64,000 nucleotides of DNA from CAWCTD01 sp963798455 (GTDB lineage Bacteria > Acidobacteriota > Terriglobia > Bryobacterales > Bryobacteraceae). Under the pieces are notes generated by a model that was not told the DNA's origin, did not search any database, and worked only from the letters and a program-made list of their open reading frames with translations. The stretch covers positions 992,001 to 1,056,000 of the forward strand of contig CAWCTD010000004.1 of assembly GCA_963798455.1 (NCBI GenBank), written 5' to 3'. Of the stretch, positions 17,279-26,704 are shown in pieces (the stretch's first letter is position 1; every line of letters begins with the position of its first letter). The translations under genes were made by a program, and so were the position numbers.

Positions 17279-19717
17279 TTACTCGACTACCAGGTTCACC
17301 AGCCGGTCAGGGACGACGATGGCCTTGACGACCTGCTTGCCTTCCAGGAAGGGTTTGGTCTTCTCGTCACTGCGCGCGGCGCGCTCCAGTTCTTCCTTCG
17401 CCGTGCCGAACGGCACGTGAATGCGGCTGCGGAGCTTGCCGTTGATCTGAACCACCACCTCGGCCAGTTCCTCGCGGGCCAGCTCGGGATCGAAGTCCGG
17501 CCAGGGCTGCTTGAAGACCGGGCCGGCCTTGCCGAGATCCTCCCACATCTCCTCGGCGACGTAAGGAGCAAACGGCCCGAGCAGGAGCACCAGTTTCTCC
17601 AGCACCTCGCGCATGGGGGCGGCGGAGAGCTCCGCCTCGGCGGCGTAGAGGTTGTTGACCAGCTCCATGATGGCCGCCAGCGACGTGTTGAAATGCCATC
17701 GTGAATCGAAATCCTCGGTGACCTTTCGTACGGTCTGGTGCAGCTTGCGCAGTATCCGGGCGTCCGCGGACCCATTGCCGCCACTCGCGGAAGCGTTCCT
17801 CGTCACGAACCTGTACACACGCCCCAGAAAGCGCACCATCCCCTCGACGCCGGCGTCCTGCCAATCGACGTCCTTCTCGGGCGGCGCCGCGAACAGCACG
17901 AACAGACGCGCGGTGTCCGAGCCGTAACGCTCGGCGGCATCATCGGCGCTCACGACGTTGCCCTTCGACTTGGACATCTTGGCGCCGTCTTTGATCACCA
18001 TCCCCTGAGTGAACAGGCGCGTGGCAGGCTCGTCGTTGGAGATCAGGCCGAGGTCGCGCATCACCTTGGTGAAGAAGCGCGAGTAGATCAGGTGCAGGAT
18101 GGCGTGCTCGACGCCGCCGATGTACTGGTCGATGGGGAACCAGTAAGCGATCTTGGCGGAGTCAAAAGGCGCTGTGTTGTTGTGCGCATCGCAGTAGCGA
18201 TAGAAGTACCAGGACGAGTCGATGAACGTATCCATCGTGTCGGTCTCGCGCCGGGCGTCACAGCCGCACTTTGGGCACTTCACATGGACGAACTCCGGCA
18301 CGTTTTCGAGAGGGGAGCGGCCGGCGCCGGTGATCTGGACGTTGAGCGGCAGCACCACGGGAAGATCGCTCTCAGGCACGGGCACGATGCCGCAGGACTG
18401 GCAATGAATGACCGGGATGGGTGTGCCCCAGTACCTCTGACGCGAGATGCCCCAATCTCGAATGCGATAGGTGACGCTGCCCTGGCCGAAGCCCTCTCGT
18501 TCCGCTTTGGCGGTCATGCTTCGGCGCGCCTCAACGCTTGCCAGCCCCGAGAACTCGCCCGAGTTCTCGCACACGCCGTCGTCCACGAAAGCGCCCTTCA
18601 TGGTGGCGGCGTCATCCGGCACGCCGTCCACGGGCCGGATTACCGGACGGATCGGAATCCCGTAGCGCGTGCAGAACTCGAAGTCGCGCTCGTCGTGGGC
18701 GGGGACGGCCATAATCGCGCCCGTCCCGTATCCCATGAGCACGAAGTTGCCGACCCAGATCTGTATCTTCTCGCCGTTGTACGGATTGACGGCGTAATGC
18801 CCGGTGTCTAGGCCCTCCTTGACCAAGTCGCCGGGGTCGCGCCGGGCGCGGTCGTCGATCATCTGCTTGAGTTTGGCCGTCCCCTCGCCCGTGACCAGGC
18901 GGGCTGCCAGCGGATGCTCGGGGGCGAGGATCATGCATGTCGCGCCGAAGATCGTGTCCACGCGCGTAGTGAAGACGCGGATGGGCTCGCCCGTCTCGGC
19001 CAGCCGGAAATCCACGTCCGTGCCCTCGGAGCGTCCGATCCAGTTGCGCTGCATGATGAGCACGCGCTCTGGCCAGCCGTCTTCCAGCTTGCGGATGTCG
19101 TTGAGCAGTTCGTCCGCGTAGGCGGTGATCTTGAGGAACCATTGCTCCAGCTCGCGCTGCTCGACGGGAGTGTCCTCGTGGCGCCAGCATCCGCCATCCA
19201 CGACCTGTTCGTTCGCCAGCACGGTGGCGCACTTCGGGCACCAGTTGACCAGCGCCTTGGCGCGATACGCCAAGCCCCGCTCGAGCATCCTCAGGAAGAA
19301 CCACTGGTTCCAGCGGTAGTACTCGGGCTCGCAGGTTGAGATTTCGCGGCCCCAGTCATAGCTGAAGCCGTATCGCCGGTGCTGCTCCTTCATGTAGGCG
19401 ATGTTGGAGAGCGTCCACTCGCGCGGATGCCGCTGGTTGGCGATGGCGGCGTTCTCGGCCGGCAGTCCGAAGGCGTCCCAACCCATGGGGTGCAGCACGT
19501 TGAAGCCGCGCATCCACTTGTAGCGCGCCAGCGTGTCGCCGATGGTGTAGTTGCGGATGTGGCCGACGTGCAGTGTCCCGCTAGGATAGGGCAGCATCTC
19601 CAACAGGTAGTACTTGGGACGTGAGGAGAGGTCTTCCGCCTTGAAGAAATCGGCGTGCTGCCAGCGTGCCAGCCATTTCAGCTCGATTTGCTTGTGGTCG
19701 TACGGCTTTTCCGGCAT
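17279..19717 (-). CDS. leuS: Leucyl-tRNA synthetase
   Basis: 812 residues, close to family length. The class I HIGH motif is HVGH at 50-53 in PYPSGTLHVGHIRNYTIGD; the KMSKS loop is at about 579 (KMSKSKGN). The zinc-binding and editing domains lie between them (TTRVDTIFGATCMILAPEHP editing core, GTGAIMAVPAHDERD). It charges tRNA-Leu in the cytosol. Its 5' end overlaps the 3' end of nfo by 40 bases, so nfo and leuS are probably co-transcribed. The stop codon directly abuts the right REP repeat. Confidence 0.97.
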   Translation of the reverse strand: MPEKPYDHKQIELKWLARWQHADFFKAEDLSSRPKYYLLEMLPYPSGTLHVGHIRNYTIGDTLARYKWMRGFNVLHPMGWDAFGLPAENAAIANQRHPREWTLSNIAYMKEQHRRYGFSYDWGREISTCEPEYYRWNQWFFLRMLERGLAYRAKALVNWCPKCATVLANEQVVDGGCWRHEDTPVEQRELEQWFLKITAYADELLNDIRKLEDGWPERVLIMQRNWIGRSEGTDVDFRLAETGEPIRVFTTRVDTIFGATCMILAPEHPLAARLVTGEGTAKLKQMIDDRARRDPGDLVKEGLDTGHYAVNPYNGEKIQIWVGNFVLMGYGTGAIMAVPAHDERDFEFCTRYGIPIRPVIRPVDGVPDDAATMKGAFVDDGVCENSGEFSGLASVEARRSMTAKAEREGFGQGSVTYRIRDWGISRQRYWGTPIPVIHCQSCGIVPVPESDLPVVLPLNVQITGAGRSPLENVPEFVHVKCPKCGCDARRETDTMDTFIDSSWYFYRYCDAHNNTAPFDSAKIAYWFPIDQYIGGVEHAILHLIYSRFFTKVMRDLGLISNDEPATRLFTQGMVIKDGAKMSKSKGNVVSADDAAERYGSDTARLFVLFAAPPEKDVDWQDAGVEGMVRFLGRVYRFVTRNASASGGNGSADARILRKLHQTVRKVTEDFDSRWHFNTSLAAIMELVNNLYAAEAELSAAPMREVLEKLVLLLGPFAPYVAEEMWEDLGKAGPVFKQPWPDFDPELAREELAEVVVQINGKLRSRIHVPFGTAKEELERAARSDEKTKPFLEGKQVVKAIVVPDRLVNLVVE

Positions 19718-20583
19718 AGTCTTTTCAACTTCAGAAGGTTCCGGCGATCGTCGCCTTCCCGGTCGACGGGAGTCTCGAGGATGAAGGCTTTGGCCCGCAG
19801 CCTGGGGTGATGTAGGATGCGGCGAAACCCTTGCATTCCAATATAGCCTTGTCCGATGTGCTCGTGCCGGTCCACGTGGGAGCCGAGCGGGGCCTTGGAA
19901 TCGTTGGTGTGGATGACCGGGACGTGATCGAGCCCCAGAATGCTCTGGACTTCGCGCAGCGTCTTTCCCAGGCCCGGCGCGGTGGCCACATCGTAGCCCG
20001 CCGCCAGGCAGTGCGCTGTGTCCAGGCAGAAGCCGATGCGCAAGCCGACCCGGGCGGCGGCGCGACGCACCTCGGCCAGTTCCTCGAAGCGGCTGCCGAT
20101 GGCCGAGCCCGAGCCCGCGGTATTTTCGAGCAGCAGCATCAGAGAGTCGCTGGCCAGCCCCGCGGCGGATTCCGCCAATGAGTCAGCCAGTGTCTGGATT
20201 CCCGCTGGGAGGGTCTGACCCCGATAGCTGCCGGGGTGGAGAACAAGATAGTCGGCTCCCATGGCCAGGCAACGCTCGATCTCAGCTCGGAATGCCGCGA
20301 TCGACCTTGCCCGAAGCGGCGGATCGCCGGCGGCGAGGTTGATCAGGTAGTTGTCATGGACCACCAGCGGCGCCAAGTCCAGCCGCTCCCGGGCTTCCTT
20401 GAGGCGCTTGACCGCCTCGGGGTCCAGGGCATTGTGACGCCACATGCGCGGGCTGGCGGAGAAGATCTGAAACGTGTTCGCGCCGAGCTCCGCCGCCCTC
20501 AGCGCCGCCTTGTCTAGCGACCCCGCAATCGACGTGTGTATCCCGATCCGCAGAGGACACCATGGTAGCAGAGGTGCTAGCAC
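19678..20583 (-). CDS. nfo: Endonuclease IV (AP endonuclease)
   Basis: About 301 residues from a GTG at 20583; the family core begins at RIGIHTSIAG near 20550, where only a CTG is available. Zinc-binding family signatures are visible: VVHDNYLINLA, YLVLHPGSYRG, LLLENTAGSGSAIG, GFCLDTAHCLAAGYD, IHTNDSKAPLGSHVDRHEHI (first 20 only) and ILETP. Nfo cuts abasic sites in base-excision repair. The longer open frame upstream (to 20823) lacks family similarity and is not used. Overlaps leuS. Confidence 0.93.
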   Translation of the reverse strand: MLAPLLPWCPLRIGIHTSIAGSLDKAALRAAELGANTFQIFSASPRMWRHNALDPEAVKRLKEARERLDLAPLVVHDNYLINLAAGDPPLRARSIAAFRAEIERCLAMGADYLVLHPGSYRGQTLPAGIQTLADSLAESAAGLASDSLMLLLENTAGSGSAIGSRFEELAEVRRAAARVGLRIGFCLDTAHCLAAGYDVATAPGLGKTLREVQSILGLDHVPVIHTNDSKAPLGSHVDRHEHIGQGYIGMQGFRRILHHPRLRAKAFILETPVDREGDDRRNLLKLKRLCRKSRTTTSKSS

Positions 20584-20754
20584 CGGCTCCTCAAGGCGCC
20601 TTGCAAGTGAAGTTGGCCGCGTCGTCAATCCTGCCGGAGCCGCTGTACCTGGCAACCTGTGGGTACGGACACAACGGGCGCGTCCGGACTGTCTTCCCGT
20701 TGAGGACTCGGGCAGCCGGAATCCAGTCGGGCGCGGATCGGTGGGAGAAAGCGA

Positions 20755-20906
20755 TGAGCGATAAGACCCACAGGCACGGCGATAGGGAGTCGCACAGCGG
20801 CATGGTACCGACGAAGCGGTCAAACGAAGGCAGGGGAGGGCCGAAGGAGATCGTGGAGGAAAGACCGCTGACCAAGGAGAACGCGGAAGAGCCTAACCCG
20901 GCATAG
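20755..20906 (+). pseudogene. N-terminal fragment of a group II intron reverse transcriptase/maturase
   Basis: The frame from ATG 20755 gives MSDKTHRHGDRESHSGMVPT, KRSNEGRG and RPLTKENAEEPNP, then TAG. This matches the N-terminal leader known in bacterial group II intron-encoded proteins (SGMVPTK...NEG...VEERPLTKEN). The reverse transcriptase core is absent. A fragment about 50 codons long, adjacent to other transposon debris. Confidence 0.6.
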
Positions 20907-20941
20907 CCGGAACCAAACAGGACATTCGTTAGGATGCCCGA

Positions 20942-21739
20942 GTGGGCATTGAACTCCTGACAGAACGCTACAAGAGCCAGATCGCGGGCCTCCTCTCCTG
21001 CTACGACCGGATCATCATCCAAGGGACGGTTCCGGTGTTGCATTTGCACCCAAAGACTCATGGCCGGCTGGTCCGCCTCAGCAAGGAAGCGGAACGAGAC
21101 GGCGCCTGCCGGGTGGCGAAGTGTTTGCGTGCCATTGTCCTGAACTCCGAAGGCCGCACCAGCGGGGAACTGGCGGGGATTCTGAAGGCGCCGCGATCCC
21201 GGGTGTCGGAGTGGTTGTCCCTGTATCAGACGCACGGAGTGGATGGACTATTGGAAGGGTACCGGTCCGGACGGCCGCCGCTGTTGACGACCGAAGGCTG
21301 GGCGCTGATTTTCACCGGCGAAGCCAGCTTCCGTCAGGACTCCACGCTGCATGCCACCTGGAGCCGCGTCGGTCACCCGCCCGAAGTTCCGGTCACAGGA
21401 GAACGCAAGAGCGTGAAAATCCTGGGCGCCATCGAGCTGTGGAACACCCGTTTCCACTACCGGCAGGACACCGTCTTCAACGCCACCACCTGCCACAAGG
21501 ATGCCGACGTATGGAGGTGGTTCGCCGCCAATCGACGCTGGCTGGAGGTGCATCAACTACCACCGTACTCGCCCGAGTTGAATCCTACCGGGCGGCTCTG
21601 GCAACACACGCGGAAGAACGGGACCCGCAATCGACACTTCGCAATCGAAGCGGAACTGGTGGGCACCCTGTCGAGGGTCTTCGCAGAGATACAGTCACAC
21701 CCGGAACTGATCCGCTCATATCTCCTCCCTTTTGGTTGA
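20942..21739 (+). pseudogene. Chimeric, inactivated IS630-family transposase
   Basis: 265-codon frame. Residues 1-31 (IELLTERYKSQIAGLLSCYD, RIIIQGTVP) match the start of a different, unnamed mobile-element protein family. From about residue 36 on it is IS630-like: an HTH (TSGELAGILKAPRSRVSEWL) and then the DDE domain. The catalytic triad is destroyed: the first Asp is Gly (IFTGEASF), the segment carrying the second Asp is deleted before CHKDADVWRWF, and the third Glu is Gly (LNPTGRLW). The linker between HTH and catalytic domain is also shortened. A fossil. Confidence 0.8.
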
Positions 21740-21792
21740 CCCGTATGTCCTGTTAATTATGCGCGGATGTATAACGGGCTTCACTGCCAGCG

Positions 21793-23664
21793 CTATGGGT
21801 TTGCCGGCGGGGGACTCGGGGGACGTGAGACCCTGCCGCTCTTGGCCTCGTCGATCTGGATGTTGTACACGTCCAAGACCCGGCCGGTGGCTTGGTCCAG
21901 AGAGATCCTTGCCGTGCTGTAGGCGCTCAGGGCCGCCACTTCCTGGGACTGGGCCTGGGTCAAAGCCTGCTGCGCCTGAACGACAAGGAAGACCGTCGAA
22001 GCTCCGAGCGCGTACTTCTTTTGCTCGGCGTCGAGCGTCTGCTGCTGGAGGATTTGCGTCTTGACCGCGGCGTCATACTGGGCGCGGGCCTGCTGGACGG
22101 CGATGAGCGCATTCGTCACGTCCAGCCGGACTTGGTTGATGAGCTGCTGCTGGCGAATCTCCTGCTGCCGCAATGAGAGCTGGTCGCGGATCATGTCGGC
22201 CTCGGCTGTCTTGTTCCCCAGAGGCACGTTCAACTGGAACCCTATGGCGTAGTTCGGAAAATTCCTGCGAAACGCCTGGGTGAGCGCCGTGCCGTAACCT
22301 CCCAGGAAGTAGGGGTCCACGGCACTGGGGTTGCGAGGCGTCGGCGCGCCTCCAGGGATCGTGGAGGGAACGGGAAGCGAGTTGACCTGTCCCGCCAGAC
22401 CGTTGTTCTGAACCGTACCCACTAGGTCCAGGGTGGGCTTCATCTCGCTCTTCGTCCCGGCCAGCCCGATCTTCGAGTTCTCGACCTCAATTCTTGTCTC
22501 AAGCAGCTCGGGCCGGTTGTCGAGGGCCTTCGCGATCAGGTCCTGAATTGGCTCGATGGCTTCGGTCGGCGGCACGCGCATCGGGTCGGTGGGGACGATG
22601 TGCGCGTCGGCAATCGAAGGACTGGCCACGCCAGTCCGGCTGAGGACGTTCTTCAGCACGGTCTCCTGCTGAAGTACCTGGGTCTGCGCGATGGTCAGGG
22701 CCTGCTGGCTGCTGGCGACCTGCGCCTCCGCCCGTACGATCTCAATCGGCGCCAGTGTGCCGATCTCGACTTGCTTCTTGTTGTCTTCGTACAGTCTCTG
22801 GGCCAAATCCACCGCCTGTTGCTGGACCTTCACGTTCTGGACGAAGCTCACCAGGCCCCAGTAGAGGTTTATGACCGAGGCCACCGTGGTCATGACCTGC
22901 TGTCTGAAGACCAGGTCCGAAACCTTCACATTGTTGCGCGCGATTCGGATGTTCCGGTTGTTCAACGCCCTTCCGAAGCCTTCCAACAGATGCTGCGTGA
23001 CCGCGAGGTTGAAATTCGCGCTCTCGGAAGGGTTGAAGTCGCTGCGGCCGGAGTTGGTGCTGGTCAGGGTGTTGTTCCAGCCGAAGCTCACCGCCGTGCC
23101 GGTTAAGAATCCCTTCTGGAGACCGAAGTTCGCCGTGGTGTTCTTTGCCACCAGCGCGTTGGTTCCCGTGGTGAAGGAGTTCGTCTGCGGGGTCGTGTTG
23201 TGGCCCCAGTTGTAATTGAAAGTGGCCGTCGGCTCCAGGGACATCCCGATCACCCCCGAACCGGTGGTAAGGGCGCCGACAGCGCTGGAGGTCGCTCCGG
23301 AGACAGCGGTAGACACGCCTCGGATGGCAGTCCCCGCCCTTGCGCGGAGAATATCCGAGTCCGCGATCCGCGGGCCGTAGCGCTGCAGTTCAATGTCCAG
23401 GTTGTTCTCCAATGCCAGCGCAATGGCATCCTGCAACGAGAGGTAGAGCTGCCCGGCGCGCAGCAACGCCTCAAGCCGGCCTGAATTCCCCAGGTTGATC
23501 GGGGGCTCCGCCCGAAATTCGTATTGCGTCCAGGTACGGCTGAGGCCCTGAAACGGCATGTGAGTCGCCGGCTTGGACGCCGAGGCCGATTGGGCCGAAA
23601 TCGGCGGAGGCACAAGCATCAGCAGGGAACACAGAAATGCGCACAGGCTATGTTTAGCTGTCAT
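21793..23664 (-). CDS. TolC-family outer-membrane efflux channel
   Basis: About 623 residues from ATG 23664, which gives a clean signal peptide (KHSLCAFLCSLLMLVPPPISA). The frame continues upstream to 23763, but that part would overlap the pyrE promoter. Two OEP-type repeats are recognisable: LSLQDAIALALENNLDIELQ in the first and coiled-coil segments (QQEIRQQQLINQVRLDVTNA; AVKTQILQQQTLDAEQKKYA) in the second. It forms a trimeric exit duct for a tripartite pump or type I secretion system. No membrane-fusion or pump gene is adjacent. Confidence 0.88.
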   Translation of the reverse strand: MTAKHSLCAFLCSLLMLVPPPISAQSASASKPATHMPFQGLSRTWTQYEFRAEPPINLGNSGRLEALLRAGQLYLSLQDAIALALENNLDIELQRYGPRIADSDILRARAGTAIRGVSTAVSGATSSAVGALTTGSGVIGMSLEPTATFNYNWGHNTTPQTNSFTTGTNALVAKNTTANFGLQKGFLTGTAVSFGWNNTLTSTNSGRSDFNPSESANFNLAVTQHLLEGFGRALNNRNIRIARNNVKVSDLVFRQQVMTTVASVINLYWGLVSFVQNVKVQQQAVDLAQRLYEDNKKQVEIGTLAPIEIVRAEAQVASSQQALTIAQTQVLQQETVLKNVLSRTGVASPSIADAHIVPTDPMRVPPTEAIEPIQDLIAKALDNRPELLETRIEVENSKIGLAGTKSEMKPTLDLVGTVQNNGLAGQVNSLPVPSTIPGGAPTPRNPSAVDPYFLGGYGTALTQAFRRNFPNYAIGFQLNVPLGNKTAEADMIRDQLSLRQQEIRQQQLINQVRLDVTNALIAVQQARAQYDAAVKTQILQQQTLDAEQKKYALGASTVFLVVQAQQALTQAQSQEVAALSAYSTARISLDQATGRVLDVYNIQIDEAKSGRVSRPPSPPPANP

Positions 23665-23751
23665 GTCTTTCAATCCCGAGACCGGTCTGGAGAAGATCCA
23701 GATAAAAACAGACGCACGAAACCACCGATCTGTTCCTCGATTCTCCAATGG

Positions 23752-23757
23752 TATAGT
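23752..23757 (+). promoter_or_regulatory. Extended -10 of pyrE with leaderless spacing
   Basis: TGGTATAGT gives an extended -10 (TG-N-TATAGT). TATAGT ends 8 bases before the pyrE ATG at 23766, placing the start site on or one to two bases before the ATG. No Shine-Dalgarno is present. Confidence 0.5.
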
Positions 23758-23765
23758 AGGCACTT

Positions 23766-24359
23766 ATGGCACCGCAAGAAAGTGGTCTGCTGGATCTTTT
23801 CAACCGGACGGGCGCTTATCTGCGCGGCCATTTCCGACTGACCAGCGGGCTCCACAGTCCCGAGTATCTCCAGTGCGCGCTGGTCTTGCAGCATCCCGCT
23901 CTTGCGGAACGCCTGGGACGGGATCTCGCCGGGGCGGTGCGCGGGATCATCCACGACGCGGGGGTGGATGTGGTCGCCTCTCCGGCCATCGGCGGCCTGA
24001 TCATCGGCCACGAGGTGGCGCGGGCCCTGGGAGCGCGCTTCCTGTTCGCCGAACGCGACGCCCAGGGCAAGATGAGCCTGAGGCGCGGATTCGCGGTCGA
24101 ACCCGGAGCGTCGGCGGTGGTGATCGAGGACGTGGTGACAACCGGCGGAAGCACCCGGGATGTGGTGGATCTGCTGGTGTCGGCCGGAGCCCGCGTGCTC
24201 GCCGCAGGCTCCATCATTGACCGGAGCGGTGGGCGGGCTGGGGTGGGGGTCGCCCGCGTCGCTCTGGAGACGCTCCAGGTAGTCACCTACCCGCCGGATG
24301 ACTGCCCGCTTTGCCGCGAGGGGGCGCCGGTCACCAAGCCGGGATCCCGGCCCACATGA
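23766..24359 (+). CDS. pyrE: Orotate phosphoribosyltransferase
   Basis: 197 residues. The PRPP-binding motif VVIEDVVTTGGST is near 118-130, and LTSGLHSPEYLQCALVLQHP near the N-terminus is the orotate-binding region. A glycine-rich VASPAIGGLIIGHEVARAL precedes the PRPP site. PyrE makes OMP from orotate and PRPP in pyrimidine synthesis. It is an isolated pyrimidine gene here. The truA ATG is 13 bases after its stop, so the two may share a transcript. Confidence 0.95.
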   Translation: MAPQESGLLDLFNRTGAYLRGHFRLTSGLHSPEYLQCALVLQHPALAERLGRDLAGAVRGIIHDAGVDVVASPAIGGLIIGHEVARALGARFLFAERDAQGKMSLRRGFAVEPGASAVVIEDVVTTGGSTRDVVDLLVSAGARVLAAGSIIDRSGGRAGVGVARVALETLQVVTYPPDDCPLCREGAPVTKPGSRPT

Positions 24360-24372
24360 TCCGCCGGCGGCC

Positions 24373-25137
24373 ATGCGGCGCGTAAAGATCACCCTGGCTT
24401 ACGACGGCACGGACTACCACGGCTGGCAAGTGCAGCCCGGACTCCCCACGATCCAAGGCACCCTGGAACAGGCCGTTGCCGAAATCGAGGGCAAGCCCGT
24501 GCCCGTCCTCGGGAGCGGACGCACCGATGCCGGCGTACACGCTCTGGAGCAAGTGGCGGCGTTCACGATCGTCAATCGCATCCCGTTGCCGAACTTGAGG
24601 AAGGCCATGAACCGGCTGCTGCCGCCGTCCATCCGGGTGCTGTCGGCGAGCGAGGTCCCCGAGCACTTCCACCCGCGCTTCCAGGCTCTCGCCAAGACCT
24701 ACGAGTACAGGATCTATCGCGGAGAGACCTGCCAGCCTTTCGAGCGTTTCTACGTCCATCATTACCCCTATCCCTTGCAAGTCGCCCGAATGGCCGAACT
24801 GGCGCCCCTTTTTGAAGGAGAGCACGATTTCTCGGCATTTGCCGCCTCGGACGAGAAGGATGAACGGGGCGGCTCGAAGGTCCGCACGGTGTTCTCTTCG
24901 AAGCTCTCGCTGCAACCCGACCGGCTGATCTATCGAGTGACCGGGAGCGGGTTCTTGAAGCACATGGTGCGCAGCCTGGCAGGCACGCTCATCGAAGCCG
25001 GGAAAGAAAACCTCGGCGGCGCTGAGATTGGAGAGTACCTCCGGCCGGGTTGTCCGAGAAAGGCGGGGCCCGCCCTCCCGGCGCGCGGTCTGTTCCTGGT
25101 ATCCGTTCAGTACGAGCCGGACGCCGGGACTCCCTGA
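24373..25137 (+). CDS. truA: tRNA pseudouridine(38-40) synthase
   Basis: 254 residues from ATG 24373, which begins with the family start MRRVKITLAYDGTDYHGWQ. The catalytic Asp is in GSGRTDAGVHALEQVAAF. Further family segments are FHPRFQALAKTYEYRI and FLKHMVRSLAGTLIEAG. TruA modifies the anticodon stem-loop of tRNAs. An upstream in-frame start at 24298 overlaps pyrE and is not needed. The gene converges with, and overlaps by 31 bases, the minus-strand Ldh-type gene. Confidence 0.96.
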   Translation: MRRVKITLAYDGTDYHGWQVQPGLPTIQGTLEQAVAEIEGKPVPVLGSGRTDAGVHALEQVAAFTIVNRIPLPNLRKAMNRLLPPSIRVLSASEVPEHFHPRFQALAKTYEYRIYRGETCQPFERFYVHHYPYPLQVARMAELAPLFEGEHDFSAFAASDEKDERGGSKVRTVFSSKLSLQPDRLIYRVTGSGFLKHMVRSLAGTLIEAGKENLGGAEIGEYLRPGCPRKAGPALPARGLFLVSVQYEPDAGTP

Positions 25138-26186
25138 GGAGCCGACACTTTCAGGCGGGCCGCTTCGGCGGCCAGTTTCTCCCACACGCCTTCCGTCAGC
25201 GGAATGCCTTCGCGCGCGCGGAGTTCCTCAGCACGCCATTCCGGATCGCCGGCCACCAGCACCTCGTCGTAGCCCGAGGCAGGCTGTGCCGACTTGATGC
25301 GGCCCACCAGCCACCGCATGCGCTCCTGGAACTGATCGAGAGGCAGGAACCTGTGGACGTCCATCGCCATGAACATCTGGCTGGTATGAGCCTTTGCTCC
25401 GCGAGTGCGGATGCCGCCCACGTCCGTGCTCATCGCGCCGCCGCTGAGAACAGCGCACAGGATCTCCACCATCACGCCCAAGCCGGAGCCCTTGTAGCCG
25501 CCCAGCGGCATGAGCATTCCCGCGTAAGCCTCGCGCGTGTCGGTAGTGGGGATTCCCGCGGAGCTGAATGCCCAGCCGGCCGGAATCCCGGGCTGGCCGC
25601 TCATGAACGCTTTGAAGATCTTGCCGGCGGCTACCGTGGTGGTTGCCATATCGAGCAGCCAGGGCTTTCCATCATCCCCGGGGACCGACATGCAGATGGG
25701 GTTGGTTCCGATCCTGCCTTCCCTGCCCTGCCAGGGCGGCACGATAGCGGAGGAGTTGCACATCACAATGCCCAGGCAGCCCGCCGTGGAGATCTGCTGC
25801 GCCCAGTAGGCAGAGGTCCCGAAATGATTGGACTCGCGCGCCACGACGATGGAGATGCCGTGCTCCTTGGCTAGCCTCACCGCGTGCCCGCAGCAAATCT
25901 CGGAAACTACCTGGCCCAGACCGTTCTCTCCGTCATAGAGCAAACACGCTCCCGCCTCCGACACAACGTGCCCTTCGGCCAGCGGGTCCACTTCCCGCCT
26001 CTCCAGCCGCTCCAGATAGAAGGCCAAGAGCTGGACACCATGCGTATCCACGGCACGCAGGTTGGCCGCCACCAGGGAAGACGCCACCAGAGCGGCCTTC
26101 GAGGACGGCACGCCCACTGCTTCCAGGACGTTCTCCCCAAACTCTCTCAAAGCGCCGGCGGAAAAAAGCAGTGTTCTTTCGGACAT
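25107..26186 (-). CDS. Ldh-family (malate/L-lactate/ureidoglycolate) oxidoreductase
   Basis: About 359 residues from ATG 26186 (an in-frame TTG lies 12 bases upstream). It belongs to the YlbC/AllD/ComC family of NAD(P)-dependent 2-hydroxyacid dehydrogenases that lack a Rossmann fold: ANLRAVDTHGVQLLAFYLER, HFGTSAYWAQQIS (catalytic His region), IVMCNSSAIVPPWQGREGRI, and GGYKGSGLGVMVEILCAVLS. The substrate cannot be read; malate, sulfolactate, ureidoglycolate and delta1-piperideine-2-carboxylate are all possible. The 3' end overlaps truA tail to tail. Confidence 0.88.
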   Translation of the reverse strand: MSERTLLFSAGALREFGENVLEAVGVPSSKAALVASSLVAANLRAVDTHGVQLLAFYLERLERREVDPLAEGHVVSEAGACLLYDGENGLGQVVSEICCGHAVRLAKEHGISIVVARESNHFGTSAYWAQQISTAGCLGIVMCNSSAIVPPWQGREGRIGTNPICMSVPGDDGKPWLLDMATTTVAAGKIFKAFMSGQPGIPAGWAFSSAGIPTTDTREAYAGMLMPLGGYKGSGLGVMVEILCAVLSGGAMSTDVGGIRTRGAKAHTSQMFMAMDVHRFLPLDQFQERMRWLVGRIKSAQPASGYDEVLVAGDPEWRAEELRAREGIPLTEGVWEKLAAEAARLKVSAPQGVPASGSY

Positions 26187-26215
26187 GGCAGGATGCAATT
26201 AACAGCGCCGGTTTC

Positions 26216-26704
26216 CTAGACGCTGGATTGGCTCGCGCCCCTGTTTCCGGCATCCGGGTGCGCGGCCCGCAGGATTGCCTCGGTCACCGGATCGGGATCA
26301 TCCACGTTCCGCAGTGTGAGGAGGCTGGTCTCACCAGCGGTCTCAACCGAGATGTTGCCGATGCGGAGCAGACGTTGAGTCACAGTCTGTTCCACGCGCA
26401 CGTCCTGTACCTTTGTGAGCTGGATCACTCGCTTGGACCGGCTGAAGATACCGGTTTCGTATCGCAGCCTATCCCCGGAGAGGACCATGCGGGTGAACCG
26501 TCGCCGCAGGTGGTACTTAAGCGGCCACAGAAATAAGAAAGCCGGAAGAAACGCCACCCACGCCGGGACATTCTTCACGGCAGCGCTATTCGCGTAAGCC
26601 AGCACGCAGACAAAGACCAACACGAAGACCGACGTGTAACCGAGCCGGATCAGCTTCATGCTGGGCCGGATGACGAGATCGCTCACCGGTTGTTTTCCTG
26701 TCAT
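26216..26704 (-). CDS. PH-domain (bPH2/YdbT-like) membrane protein
   Basis: 162 residues from ATG 26704. Two hydrophobic segments near the N-terminus (YTSVFVLVFVCVLAYANSAA; VPAWVAFLPAFLFLWPLKYH) are followed by a bacterial pleckstrin-homology-like domain (RRFTRMVLSGDRLRYETGIF, KVQDVRVEQTVTQRLLRIGN, ISVETAG). The last residues (DDPDPVTEAILRAA) match the end of YdbS/YdbT proteins. The function of the family is not established. The start codon overlaps the stop of the upstream gene (TCATG on the plus strand), so they form an operon. Confidence 0.8.
   Translation of the reverse strand: MTGKQPVSDLVIRPSMKLIRLGYTSVFVLVFVCVLAYANSAAVKNVPAWVAFLPAFLFLWPLKYHLRRRFTRMVLSGDRLRYETGIFSRSKRVIQLTKVQDVRVEQTVTQRLLRIGNISVETAGETSLLTLRNVDDPDPVTEAILRAAHPDAGNRGASQSSV

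Noticed and set aside
20584..20823. N-terminal extension of nfo up to 20823
   Set aside because: The family N-terminus begins near 20550; the extension has no similarity and overlaps intron-derived DNA.
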